Below the pieces are notes generated by a model that had not been told where the DNA came from, did not search any database, and worked only from the letters and a program-made list of their open reading frames with translations. From Serinicoccus kebangsaanensis (GTDB lineage Bacteria > Actinomycetota > Actinomycetes > Actinomycetales > Dermatophilaceae), in assembly GCF_008919445.1 (NCBI RefSeq), contig NZ_VSLG01000004.1:275938-339937 (forward strand): a stretch of 64,000 bases of DNA, given 5' to 3'. Shown here one piece after another: positions 39,752 to 49,086 of this stretch (the stretch's first letter is position 1; the number at the start of each line of letters is the position of its first letter). Made by a program: the position numbers and the translations under genes.

Positions 39752-41086
39752 GTGCGTGTCATCACCTACGGCACCTACGACCTGTTCCACGAGGGCCACC
39801 GGCGGCTGCTGGAGCGCGCCAAGGCACTGGGGGACTACCTCATCGTCGGGGTCACCACGGAGAACTACGACGACGCGCGCGGCAAGCTCAACGTCCAGCA
39901 GAGCCTCATGACGCGGATCAAGAACGTCGAGGACAGCGGCCTCGCGGACAAGATCATCATCGAGGAGTACGAGGGCCAGAAGGTCCAGGACATCCAAAAG
40001 CACAAGGTGGACGTCTTCGCCATCGGCTCGGACTGGCTGGGGCGCTTCGACTACCTGGGCGACTACTGCGACGTCGTCTACCTCGAGCGGACCAAGGGCG
40101 TCTCCAGCACCCAGCTGCGCAACGAGGCGGGGGTCATCAGGCTCGGTGTGGTCGGTGCCGGCCGGATCGCGCACCGGTTCGTGCAGGAGGCGCGCTACGT
40201 CAGCGGCGTGAGCGTCGAGGGGGTGCACAACCGCACCCACAGCACCGCCGAGGAGTTCGCCGCCGAGCACGAGCTGAACCAGGCCTTCTCGGACTACGAC
40301 GCGATGCTCGAGTCGGTGGACGCCGTCTACGTCGCGACCCCGCACGACACCCACGCCGACTTCACCCGGCGCGCCCTCGATGCCGGCGTGCACGTGCTGT
40401 GCGAGAAGCCGATGACCCTGTCGCGCCAGGAGACCGAGGAGCTCTTCGCGCACGCCCAGGACCGCGGGGTCGTGCTGATGGAGGCCATCAAGACGGCCTT
40501 CGCCCCGGGTTTCCAGCGGATGGTGGCCGTGGCCCGCAGCGGTGCCATCGGCCAGGTCCGCTCGGTCGACGCCACCTTCACCAAGCTCGTCTCGGAGGGC
40601 CGCGAGCTCCAGGCCCCGGCCGGGGGGAGCATCTCCGAACTCGCGAGCTACCCCCTGGTCGCCGTCGTGAAGCTGCTGGGGACCGAGGTCACCGACGTGC
40701 GGACCACCTCCTTCCAGCCCGAGGGATCGGAGGTGGAGGTCTACTCCAAGATCGACCTCTCCTTCGGGCACGGCGAGGCCACCGCCCGCACCGGGCTCGG
40801 CGTCAAGGCCGAGGGGGACCTGGTCGTGGCCGGCAGCGCGGGATACCTCTACGTCCCCGCCCCCTGGTGGAAGACGGAGTACTTCGAGGCACGCTTCGAG
40901 GACACCCGCGACAACAAGAAGTACTACTACAAGTTCGACGGGGACGGCCTGCGCTACGAGCTCGCCGAGTTCGCCTGGCTGATCCGCAACGAGACGCCCG
41001 AGTCCTACAAGCTGCGGGCCGCGGAGTCCGTCGCGATCGCCGACGTCATCGAGCGGGCCCGCACCGAGGCCAGGGTCTTCTCCTGA
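39752..41086 (+). CDS. TagD-type cytidylyltransferase fused to Gfo/Idh/MocA oxidoreductase
   Basis: A 444-residue two-domain protein. Residues 1 to about 127 are a glycerol-3-phosphate cytidylyltransferase-type nucleotidyltransferase: GTYDLFHEGH with HxGH at 13-16 and RTKGVSSTQL near 114. Residues ~129-444 are a Gfo/Idh/MocA dehydrogenase: RLGVVGAGRIAH, NAD loop, CEKPMTLS. A reductase plus cytidylyltransferase in one chain would suit making a CDP-polyol from a phospho-keto sugar, as TarI/TarJ or Bcs1 do with other folds. GTG start with GAGGAGG. Its TGA overlaps the TagF-like ATG by one base. Confidence 0.88.
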   Translation: MRVITYGTYDLFHEGHRRLLERAKALGDYLIVGVTTENYDDARGKLNVQQSLMTRIKNVEDSGLADKIIIEEYEGQKVQDIQKHKVDVFAIGSDWLGRFDYLGDYCDVVYLERTKGVSSTQLRNEAGVIRLGVVGAGRIAHRFVQEARYVSGVSVEGVHNRTHSTAEEFAAEHELNQAFSDYDAMLESVDAVYVATPHDTHADFTRRALDAGVHVLCEKPMTLSRQETEELFAHAQDRGVVLMEAIKTAFAPGFQRMVAVARSGAIGQVRSVDATFTKLVSEGRELQAPAGGSISELASYPLVAVVKLLGTEVTDVRTTSFQPEGSEVEVYSKIDLSFGHGEATARTGLGVKAEGDLVVAGSAGYLYVPAPWWKTEYFEARFEDTRDNKKYYYKFDGDGLRYELAEFAWLIRNETPESYKLRAAESVAIADVIERARTEARVFS

Positions 41087-43782
41087 TGACGGAGCCACCC
41101 GCCGGGGCACCGGAGCCGCAGCCCTCGGCGGTGGAGCGGGCGCGCTCGGCGCTCGGCCGCGGCAGGTCCGACGCGGAGCGCCTGGCCCGGCGCGTGCTGC
41201 GCCGTCAGCTCACGGCGGCCCGGTCCTCGGAGAACCCGCTCATGCAGCGCGCATACGTGCTGGGCCGCCAGGGCGCCCGCCGCACCATCAACGCCGTCAC
41301 CCACCGGCAGGTCGGGTGGGTGGCCACGCTCTGGGCGGCGCGGTGGCTGGACGGGACGACCTACGAGATCACCGGCTGGGCCTACGAGCGCGGCTACGGG
41401 CATACCGAGCCGCCGCAGATCGAGCTGACCCTGGAGCGACCGGGCTCACCCGTCCGGGTGCGTGCGGAGGTGCGGCCCGTGGTGGAGATGGAGGTCAACG
41501 CCTTCGCCACCAAGGGCGAGTTCGACTACGCCAACACCGCCTTCGTGGCGAGGTTCGACCTCGCCGCGGTGCTCGACGACGGCGCGGACCGCCCCTGGCA
41601 GGTGCGGGTGCGCGTCACCGGGGCGGACGGACGCACGGCGACCGGCACGCTGAAGTACCGTCACCGCTCGAGCTCGGCCCGGATGCTCGGCGCCCGGACC
41701 TTCTCCGGAGGGGTCCAGGTCGTGCCGACCTGGGTCCGCAGGCGAGGCCTCTACGTCCACCGGGTCGAGCCCGCGGCGCTGGCGACCGAGGTCCACGTCG
41801 AGGGTCGGCGGGTGCGTGCCGAGGTGCGGCTGCAGGGCATCGACGCGCAGCGCGCCGAGCTGGTGTCCAGGGACGCCCGGCGCCCCATGGAGGTGGAGCG
41901 GGGCGAGGGCGGCAGCACCGTGCGGCTGAGCGCCGAGGTCCCCGAGACCTGGGTCGTCCTGCCCGCGGAGAGCGACCTGGCGACGCCGGAGACCGAGGAG
42001 GGTGCGCTCGACACCCAGGACTCCGCTCCCGACGACGCGGCCGAGGAGGTGGGCTCGGAGCAGTCCGCGTCGACGTCCGCGCCCGCGGAGGGTGACGCGC
42101 TCGAGGGGCAGCGCCGGGTCGCGCAGACCTACCGCCTCGTCGTCGTGGACCGCGACGGCACCGAGCACGTGGTCGCCACCTCGTTGGACCAGTCCGACCC
42201 GGTGCAGGACCAGTCGTCCGGCCTGGTGGCGTATGCCGGCTCCGGCGGTTCCCTGTACCTCGGCGACCCCCGGTCCCACCTGCTCGTGACCGACGCGGAG
42301 GCGGAGGCGGGGGACGCGCCGCGGCTGCGCCTGCGGGGGACGTGGGGCGGCTCCCTGGACGGGGTGGCGCTCACCTTCACAGGTCGCCGGCAGGTGGTCC
42401 CTGTGTCGGTCCGGCTGGACGAGGACGGCACCTGGAGCGGGGAGGTCGACCTGCTGCAGTCGCAGTGGGGCGGGCCGGCCATGCTGCCCCGAACCGGCAG
42501 CTACGTGCTCCGGGGCAGGGACGCCGACGGCGACGCCGTGCGCGTCATGGCCACCCCGGCCCTCGTCGCCCGGACCCCGGAGAAGCTGCCGGTCGAGCAG
42601 GCCCGGCTGCGCTGGGAGATCGGCAAGGGACGCTCGCTGCGGCTCCGTGTGGGGCTGACGCGCGCTCCCCACGAGCTCGGCTCCTACCACCAGCGCCGGA
42701 TGGACGCGGCATACCTCGCCGGACCGCACGAGCCCGCACGGTCGGTCTACCTCGAGTCCTTCTACGGTCGGCTGGCGACGTGCAACCCGTTCGCGCTGGA
42801 CGCCGTGATCGCGCGCGAGCACCCCGACTGGGTGCGCTACTGGGGCGTGACCGACCTGTCGGTGCCGGTGCCGGACGGGGCGGTGGCCGTGGTGGAGGGG
42901 ACCCAGGCGTGGTTCGACGCGCGGGCCCGCTCGCGCGTCGTCATCGCGAACGACTGGCTGCGCCGACGGTTCACCCCGCAGCCGTTCCAGACCGTGCTGC
43001 AGACGTGGCACGGCTCGATGTTCAAGCGTATCGGCCTGGACCGCCCGAACGTCGGCGCCTCGACCCGGGAGTCGCTCGCGAACGAACGGGCCAAGTGGGA
43101 CATCCTGCTCAGCCAGAACCACCACAGCACCGAGATCTTCCGCAGCGCCTACGCCTGGGACGGCACCTTCTACGAGGAGGGGTACCCACGCAACGACGCC
43201 CTCGTCGGGGGGTCGGGAGCCGCCATCCGGGAGCGGCTGGGCATCCGCCCTGACCAGAAGGCCGTCCTCTACGCCCCCACCTGGCGGGACAACGCGGCCG
43301 GCATGGTGGTCTTCCTCGACCTGGAGCAGCTCACGACCGAGCTCGGTGACGACTACGTGATCCTGGTGCGCGGGCACTCCCGCACCGTGGGTCACGGCAG
43401 GAGCGTCGACCTGCCCGGTGTCGTGGACGTCACGACCTACCCCAGCATCACCGAGCTGTTCCTCGCCGCGGACGCCATGGTCACGGACTACTCCTCGGTG
43501 ATGTTCGACTACTCGGTGACCCGTCGCCCGATGGTCTTCTACGTCCCCGACCTGGACGAGTACCGCGACGACGTGCGCGGGGTGTACTTCGACCTGGAGC
43601 AGGAGGCACCCGGCCCGGTCGTCAGCACCCAGGAGCAGGTCGTCTCGGCCCTCCGCGGGATGGGCGAGGACCAGGACGCCCAGTATGCCGAGCGCTACGC
43701 CCGGTGGGTGGAGCGCTTCAACCACCTGGACGACGGCCACAGCGCGGAGCGCGTGGTGCGTCGCCTGTTCGACGGGTTGTGA
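41086..43782 (+). CDS. CDP-glycerol glycerophosphotransferase family (TagF/TarL-like) polymerase
   Basis: An 898-residue protein. N-terminal ~480 residues are beta-rich with an acidic low-complexity linker (about 290-340) and no clear family. The C-terminal ~390 residues are the CDP-glycerol glycerophosphotransferase domain: FYGRLATCNPFAL, QTWHGSMFKRIGLD, YAPTWRDN, VRGHSRT and TDYSSVMFDYS with the expected His and Asp residues. Such enzymes polymerise polyol-phosphate wall teichoic chains. Coupled to the fusion gene, which likely supplies the CDP-activated substrate. No TagGH exporter is in the window. Confidence 0.88.
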   Translation: MTEPPAGAPEPQPSAVERARSALGRGRSDAERLARRVLRRQLTAARSSENPLMQRAYVLGRQGARRTINAVTHRQVGWVATLWAARWLDGTTYEITGWAYERGYGHTEPPQIELTLERPGSPVRVRAEVRPVVEMEVNAFATKGEFDYANTAFVARFDLAAVLDDGADRPWQVRVRVTGADGRTATGTLKYRHRSSSARMLGARTFSGGVQVVPTWVRRRGLYVHRVEPAALATEVHVEGRRVRAEVRLQGIDAQRAELVSRDARRPMEVERGEGGSTVRLSAEVPETWVVLPAESDLATPETEEGALDTQDSAPDDAAEEVGSEQSASTSAPAEGDALEGQRRVAQTYRLVVVDRDGTEHVVATSLDQSDPVQDQSSGLVAYAGSGGSLYLGDPRSHLLVTDAEAEAGDAPRLRLRGTWGGSLDGVALTFTGRRQVVPVSVRLDEDGTWSGEVDLLQSQWGGPAMLPRTGSYVLRGRDADGDAVRVMATPALVARTPEKLPVEQARLRWEIGKGRSLRLRVGLTRAPHELGSYHQRRMDAAYLAGPHEPARSVYLESFYGRLATCNPFALDAVIAREHPDWVRYWGVTDLSVPVPDGAVAVVEGTQAWFDARARSRVVIANDWLRRRFTPQPFQTVLQTWHGSMFKRIGLDRPNVGASTRESLANERAKWDILLSQNHHSTEIFRSAYAWDGTFYEEGYPRNDALVGGSGAAIRERLGIRPDQKAVLYAPTWRDNAAGMVVFLDLEQLTTELGDDYVILVRGHSRTVGHGRSVDLPGVVDVTTYPSITELFLAADAMVTDYSSVMFDYSVTRRPMVFYVPDLDEYRDDVRGVYFDLEQEAPGPVVSTQEQVVSALRGMGEDQDAQYAERYARWVERFNHLDDGHSAERVVRRLFDGL

Positions 43783-43786
43783 GGTC

Positions 43787-44098
43787 TCAGAGCATCGCGG
43801 CCACGACGCCCACGACCGAGCGTCGCCGGGCCGGGCGTGCGAGCCGGTGGCCCGCCGGGGCCGCGGCGGGCGCCACCGGGCCGCGCGAGGGACGCCAGGC
43901 CAGCTCGTCGACCGCGTCCCGGACGGTCTGCTCGTCAGCGGTCTCGGACAGCACCGTCTCGGTCCGGACCGGGTCGGGGCCGGCCGACCCCTCGGAGACC
44001 AGCACCAGGGCGGGGATCGCGCGGGCCGCGCACCACTCGCGGTCCTGCTGCTGCGCGGGCCAGCGGACGACCCGCACGGGGGTCCAGCCTGACACCAT
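43787..44098 (-). CDS. Small protein resembling the N-terminal domain of a winged-helix regulator
   Basis: A 103-residue cytoplasmic protein. RVVRWPAQQ and the LVLVSEG region resemble the non-receiver N-terminal domain that precedes a winged helix in some actinobacterial regulators, but no DNA-binding domain follows. The Arg/Ala-rich C-terminus ends without conserved sequence. It may be a stand-alone or truncated relative. ATG at 44098; GAGGAG lies upstream. Convergent with the TagF-like gene 4 bases away. Confidence 0.5.
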   Translation of the reverse strand: MVSGWTPVRVVRWPAQQQDREWCAARAIPALVLVSEGSAGPDPVRTETVLSETADEQTVRDAVDELAWRPSRGPVAPAAAPAGHRLARPARRRSVVGVVAAML

Positions 44099-44250
44099 GT
44101 CTCGCTCCTCGCCTCGTCTGTCGGACACCGGTCAGTCTGCCCGATGGTCGACCGCGGTCAGCACCAGATCGGCCCGGATCGGCAAGGATTCACGGCACGT
44201 TCACGAGCACGCCTCCGGGCGGTCGCACCGCTGCCGCCTGACTGACACGC

Positions 44251-44288
44251 ACGCAGGCCGCGACCCGTCTCCGGGCCGCGGCCTGCGT
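44251..44288 (-). terminator. Terminator after the LppX/LprG-like lipoprotein gene
   Basis: ACGCAGGCCGCG (44251-44262) pairs perfectly with CGCGGCCTGCGT (44277-44288), a 12-bp stem with a 14-base loop, 16 bases past the stop at 44305. The rest of the 206-base gap shows no gene. Confidence 0.75.
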
Positions 44289-44304
44289 CGCGGGGCGGGG
44301 CCGG

Positions 44305-45189
44305 TCAGCCGTCGCTGCCGGACCCGCCGAGGTCGCCCATGTCCATGACCTGGTCGGGGTCCGGCGCCTCGATCTCCTGCGCCTCGCCCCAGTTGTCCAT
44401 CATCATCTCGGCGGTCGCGCCCTCGAGCTCGAAGCTCAGCTGGCGCATGAGGTTGTCGTCGTCCAGCCAGACGTCGTAGACGACCGGGCCGTCGCCCAGG
44501 CCCGCGGTCATCTCCGCCGCGTCCGCGCCGGCGGCCTCGGCGACCGCCTCCGCGTCCACGGTGATCTGGTAGTGGCCCATCTCGGTGCCGTCGACGTCCT
44601 CGTCGCCCAGGAAGAGCACCTGCTCGGCCCCGGCCTCCCACGCCTCCCACTGGGTGGAGACATCGATGTCGTCCATCGCCGCACCCTGCCCGAGCATGTC
44701 CTCGGGCGCCTGCATGAACATCCCCTCCGGCGTCACACCGGGCATCGCGACGTAGACCTGACCGTCGAGCATGACCATGTCCATCTCACCGACGTCCGGC
44801 AGCGTCATGGTCATCTGCATCGCGGCCTCGTCGCCGCTGAGGTCGACGGCGCCGTCGGCGGCGATCTGCTGCCCGTCCGCCTGCATGTCCAGGGTCATCG
44901 TGTAGGTCGACAGCGTCTCCTCGCCCGGCTCCTGCAGCATCGCGAGGAAGTCCTCGACCGGGATCTCCTCACCGTCGGCCTGCTCCCCGCTCCCCGCACC
45001 GGCGCCCTCGTCGGTCTCGGACTCGGCCGCGTCGGTGCTCTCGGCCGCCTCGGAGGTCTCCTCCTGCGTCTCCTCGGTGCTCGAGGCCTCCGGCTCCGCC
45101 CCACCCTCGTCGCCGGAGCAGGCCCCCAGGCCCAGACTCAGGACTCCGGCGCTGAGGACCGCCCCCAGGCGCATCCGCGTTGTGCTCAT
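44305..45189 (-). CDS. Secreted lipoprotein
   Basis: A 294-residue exported lipoprotein with signal peptide and lipobox LGLGAC (lipidated Cys24). A highly acidic Ser/Thr/Glu-rich linker spans about residues 25-75. The mature domain (about 78-280) is a Met-rich half-barrel resembling LppX/LprG or DUF6612 proteins that carry lipids across the envelope. High Met content (clusters near residues 120-170) is striking. ATG at 45189 with GGGAG 4-8 bases upstream. Confidence 0.82.
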   Translation of the reverse strand: MSTTRMRLGAVLSAGVLSLGLGACSGDEGGAEPEASSTEETQEETSEAAESTDAAESETDEGAGAGSGEQADGEEIPVEDFLAMLQEPGEETLSTYTMTLDMQADGQQIAADGAVDLSGDEAAMQMTMTLPDVGEMDMVMLDGQVYVAMPGVTPEGMFMQAPEDMLGQGAAMDDIDVSTQWEAWEAGAEQVLFLGDEDVDGTEMGHYQITVDAEAVAEAAGADAAEMTAGLGDGPVVYDVWLDDDNLMRQLSFELEGATAEMMMDNWGEAQEIEAPDPDQVMDMGDLGGSGSDG

Positions 45190-45345
45190 GGCTCTCCCTT
45201 TCCCGGCGATGATGCGCCCCGTTCTGGACCCACCTGTCCGGTCCATCGTGGCACAGCGGTGCTGCTCAGTTCTTCCCAGTCGCCGGTGCTGTGGTCGAAT
45301 GGTCGTCTGACCCTTCTTCCCTCAGCACACCCGAGGACATCCCCC

Positions 45346-46368
45346 GTGACCGGCAACGCCACCTTCCGGCACAGCAACACCGCTGTGCTCTCGATCACTG
45401 CCGTCGACGCCCCGGTCGTCAAGACCTCGGCCGAGTTCGACGAGGTGATCGGCGACTCCTACAGCCGGAACGGTCTGCGCCCGGGCATGCTCGCCAAGCT
45501 GGCAGGGATCTCTGAACGCCGGTGGTGGCGGGACGACCAGAACTTCGTGGACGGCGCCGTCGAGGCGGCCCGGGCCGCGCTGCAGGAGGCGGGGGTCGAC
45601 GCGGGCCGGGTCGGGCTGCTCATCAACACCTCCGTCAGCCGGGAGCACCTGGAGCCCTCGATCGCGGTCTCCGTCCACCACGCGCTCGGGCTGCCCACCG
45701 CCTGCCTGAACTTCGACCTGACCAACGCCTGCCTCGGCTTCGTCAACGGTATGCAGCTGGCCGCCACGATGATCGACGCCGGTCAGATCGACTACGCGCT
45801 GGTCGTATGCGGTGAGGGGTCCCGCACCCCGCAGGAGCGGACGCTGGAGCGGCTCTCCTCCCCGGCCGCCACCGCCGCCGACATCCTCAGCCAGTTCGCC
45901 ACGCTCACCCTGGGGTCGGGTGCGGCGGCCATGCTGCTGGGCCGGGCCAGCGAGCACCCCGAGGGGCACCGCGTGGTCGGAGGCGTGACCCGCGCGGCGA
46001 CCGAGCACCACGAGCTGTGCGTGGGCGACTACTCCGAGATGCGCACCGACGCCCAAGGTCTGCTGGTCGCCGGGATGGGGCTCGCCTCCGCGCTGTGGGC
46101 GGACGCCGCCGCCGAGTTCGACTGGAGCCGGATGGACCGCTACATCGTCCACCAGGTGTCCCAGGTCCATACCACCAAGACGGCAGAGGCGCTGGGCATC
46201 GACCTGGCGAGCATCCCGCTGACCTTCCCCACCTACGGCAACGTCGGCCCGGCAGCCGTCGCGATCACGCTGGCCAAGGAGGCGGACTCGCTGCGGCCGG
46301 GTGACCGGGTGCTGATGATGGGCATCGGGTCGGGGCTGAACATGACCTGCCTCGAGATCGACTGGTGA
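45346..46368 (+). CDS. oleA: OleA: long-chain beta-keto-acid synthase (thiolase fold)
   Basis: A 340-residue KAS III-like enzyme that condenses two acyl-CoAs head to head. Catalytic Cys129 lies in TNACLGFVNG, His269 in YIVHQVSQVHT, and Asn299 in TYGNVGPAA, giving the Cys-His-Asn triad. The NTSVSREHLEPS loop matches OleA rather than FabH. Next to an OleB-OleC fusion and an OleD-type reductase, this is the first gene of an olefin pathway as in Micrococcus. GTG at 45346 with GAGGA 9 bases upstream. Confidence 0.88.
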   Translation: MTGNATFRHSNTAVLSITAVDAPVVKTSAEFDEVIGDSYSRNGLRPGMLAKLAGISERRWWRDDQNFVDGAVEAARAALQEAGVDAGRVGLLINTSVSREHLEPSIAVSVHHALGLPTACLNFDLTNACLGFVNGMQLAATMIDAGQIDYALVVCGEGSRTPQERTLERLSSPAATAADILSQFATLTLGSGAAAMLLGRASEHPEGHRVVGGVTRAATEHHELCVGDYSEMRTDAQGLLVAGMGLASALWADAAAEFDWSRMDRYIVHQVSQVHTTKTAEALGIDLASIPLTFPTYGNVGPAAVAITLAKEADSLRPGDRVLMMGIGSGLNMTCLEIDW

Positions 46369-46385
46369 GCTGAGCTGAGCCGCGC

Positions 46386-49085
46386 GTGGCCGCACCCCGT
46401 CAACGGATCCACGACCCGGCGCGCCGGTCCGCCGTCGACGCGGTCGGGCTGCCCCGCAGGCCCCTGCCCGGTCTCGACCCGGCCTGGTCCCGGGTCGTCC
46501 TCGCCCCGGACGCCGAGGGGCTGACCCGCCGCTGGCACGTGCTCGACAACGGCCCGCTGCTGGCTCGGGCCGAGGGCGAGGTGCAGGGCACCGTGCTCGC
46601 CGTGCACGGCAACCCCACCTGGTCCTACCTGTGGCGGCGCATCCTGGACCAGGCACCGACGGGGTGGCGGGTGATCGCGGTCGACCAGCTCGGGATGGGG
46701 TGGTCCGAACGCACCGAGAGCCCGCGCACGTTGGCCCAGCGGGTCGCGGACCTCAGCAGCCTCACCGAGCGCCTGGGCGTCTCCGGACCGGTGGTGACCC
46801 TCGCCCACGACTGGGGCGGGCCGATCAGCCTGGGATGGGCGCTGCGTCACCGGGACCAGCTGGCCGGGGTGGTCCTGACCAACACCGCGGTGCACCAGCC
46901 GGTCGAGCACGCGGCACCCGCCGTCATCCGGCTGGCCCGCGCCCCGATGCTGCTGGCGCGGGTGTGCCGCAGCACGCCCGCCTTCGTCCGCGGGACGACC
47001 GCGCTGTCGGTGCCACCCCTCCCGCGCGAGGTCCGGGACGCCTTCGCCGCGCCCTACACGACCGCGGACCGTCGGAGCGCGGTCGCCGACTTCGTCCGCG
47101 ACATCCCCTTCGAGCCGGATCACCCCAGCCGGGCCGCGCTGGACGAGATCGCGGCCGGCACGGCCACCCTCGACGTCCCCGCCCTGCTGCTCTGGGGCCC
47201 GCGCGACCCGGTCTTCTCGGAGCGCTACCTGGAGGACCTGCTGCGCCGGTTGCCGCACGCGGACGTGCAGCGCTACCCCGGCGCCTCGCACCTGGTCCTG
47301 GAGGACCGGCCGGAGGGTGTCGGGGTGATCTGGGGCTGGCTCGAGGACCTGCTCGACGACGCCGCACCGGGAGCGCCGGAGCACCCGTCGGCTGCTCGCG
47401 CCAGCGGCGCGCGGGTGCCGATCCGGGTGGACACCAGCCGCCCCGAGGACGTCGCCGTGGTCGAGCTGGGCTCGAGCGGTGGCACGGCGGCTGCCCCACG
47501 CCGGGTGACCTTCGGCGAGCTGGACACCAGGGTGGACGCGCTCGCCCGCGGCTTGGCCGCGCGAGGGGTGCGCCCCGGTGACCGCGTGGCGGTGCTGGTG
47601 CCGCCCGGTGTCGACCTCACCACGGTGGTCTACGCCGTCTGGCGCCTGGGTGCCGTCGTCGTCATCGCCGACGCCGGGCTCGGCCTGGGTCGCCTGGGTG
47701 CCGCGCTGGCCGGTGCCAGGCCGGCGCACGTCATCGGAATCGACCGTGCGCTGGCGCTGGCGGCGCTCACCAGGGTGCCCGGCGCCCGCCTCCGCGTCGG
47801 GGGCGACGCGCTCGACGAGCTCGTCGCCGACGGTGCCCGGACGGGCACGGCCCTCCCCACCGACCTGCCCGAGGACGCGGACGGTGCGGTCCTGTTCACC
47901 TCGGGCGCGACCGGACCTCCCAAGGGTGTGGTCTACACGCGCCGGGGCCTCGCCGCCCAGGTCGCGCTGCTCCGGGACACCTTCGGCTTCGGACCCGGCG
48001 AGCGCTTCGTCGCGGCCTTCGCGCCGTTCGCCCTCTACGGCCCCGCCCTCGGTCTGCCCAGCGCGGTGCCGGACATGGACGTGACGGCGCCGCACACGCT
48101 GACCGCCGCCGCCCTGGCGGACGCGGTCGCCGCCGTGGACGCCACCATGGTCTTCGCGGCCCCCGCCGCACTGCGCAACGTGGTCGCGACCGCGGACGAC
48201 CTGACGCCGGCGCAGCGACAGGTCCTCGCCGGCCCCCGCCTCGTCCTCTCGGCCGGGGCCCCCGTGCCCGCCGAGCTGCTGCGCGCGGTCCGGGCCATCC
48301 TCACCGGCGCACAGACGCAGACGCCCTACGGCATGACCGAGGCGCTCCCGGTGGCGACGCACGACCCGACGACCCCGGGTCGGGACGACGACCGGGGCGG
48401 CGTGTGCGTGGGTCGTCCGGTCCCGGGCGTCGAGGTCGGCATCGCCGTGCTGGACGACGCAGGGGTCCCTGCCGAGGAGCTCGGCACCGCGCCCGGCGCC
48501 GTCGGGGAGATCGTGGTGCGGGGTCCGCACGTGAAGGACAGGTACGACCGGCAGTGGGCGGCCCAGCGAGGCAGTGCCCGGCCGGCGGGATGGCACCGCA
48601 CCGGAGACGTGGGTCACCTGGACGACGAGGGTCGGCTCTGGGTGGAGGGGCGGCTGGCGCACGTGCTCACCACGGCCGACGGGCCGGTGACGCCCTACCC
48701 CGTCGAGGACCGGGTGCGGGAGCTTCCGGGCCTCGCCGACGCCGCCGTCGTCGGCGTGGGGCCCGGCGGGGCCGAGCTGGTCGTGCTGGTCCTGGTCCCC
48801 GAGGAGCGGGGCGGCCTGCTGGCCAGGGTGCGCGGCGCGGCACCGGGATCCGGGGCGTTGGCGCCGCCGGACCTGGCGGGTCGCGTGCGTGCCGTCGCCG
48901 GGGTGCCGGTGGCAGCCGTGCTCGTGCGGGACTGGCTCCCGGTCGACGTGCGGCACGCGAGCAAGGTCGACCGGGCAGCGCTCGCCGACTGGGCGGACGG
49001 CATCCTGCACGGTCGCGGGGGCCGGACCGTGACCGGGTGGGTGACGGGTCGCTCTCGTCGCGCGCCGCGGACGAGGAGCCGCTGA
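46386..49085 (+). CDS. oleBC: OleBC fusion: beta-lactone decarboxylase plus beta-lactone synthetase
   Basis: An 899-residue fusion. Residues 1-~320 are an alpha/beta hydrolase of the haloalkane dehalogenase type (OleB): HGNPTWSYLW, nucleophile Asp142 in AHDWGG, His302 in GASHLVL. Residues ~340-899 are an AMP-binding ligase-like OleC: TSGATGPPKG at 505-514, YGMTEALPV. OleC closes a beta-hydroxy acid to a beta-lactone; OleB removes CO2 to give a cis-olefin. Fusion of B and C is known in actinobacterial ole clusters. GTG at 46386, 17 bases after oleA. Confidence 0.88.
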   Translation: MAAPRQRIHDPARRSAVDAVGLPRRPLPGLDPAWSRVVLAPDAEGLTRRWHVLDNGPLLARAEGEVQGTVLAVHGNPTWSYLWRRILDQAPTGWRVIAVDQLGMGWSERTESPRTLAQRVADLSSLTERLGVSGPVVTLAHDWGGPISLGWALRHRDQLAGVVLTNTAVHQPVEHAAPAVIRLARAPMLLARVCRSTPAFVRGTTALSVPPLPREVRDAFAAPYTTADRRSAVADFVRDIPFEPDHPSRAALDEIAAGTATLDVPALLLWGPRDPVFSERYLEDLLRRLPHADVQRYPGASHLVLEDRPEGVGVIWGWLEDLLDDAAPGAPEHPSAARASGARVPIRVDTSRPEDVAVVELGSSGGTAAAPRRVTFGELDTRVDALARGLAARGVRPGDRVAVLVPPGVDLTTVVYAVWRLGAVVVIADAGLGLGRLGAALAGARPAHVIGIDRALALAALTRVPGARLRVGGDALDELVADGARTGTALPTDLPEDADGAVLFTSGATGPPKGVVYTRRGLAAQVALLRDTFGFGPGERFVAAFAPFALYGPALGLPSAVPDMDVTAPHTLTAAALADAVAAVDATMVFAAPAALRNVVATADDLTPAQRQVLAGPRLVLSAGAPVPAELLRAVRAILTGAQTQTPYGMTEALPVATHDPTTPGRDDDRGGVCVGRPVPGVEVGIAVLDDAGVPAEELGTAPGAVGEIVVRGPHVKDRYDRQWAAQRGSARPAGWHRTGDVGHLDDEGRLWVEGRLAHVLTTADGPVTPYPVEDRVRELPGLADAAVVGVGPGGAELVVLVLVPEERGGLLARVRGAAPGSGALAPPDLAGRVRAVAGVPVAAVLVRDWLPVDVRHASKVDRAALADWADGILHGRGGRTVTGWVTGRSRRAPRTRSR

Positions 49086-49086
49086 C

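Noticed and set aside
38003..41110. Extending the TagE-like gene to a 1035-residue protein
   Set aside because: The extra 460 residues are antisense to the TagD-oxidoreductase fusion and have shadow-frame composition; the conserved glycosyltransferase starts near 39724.
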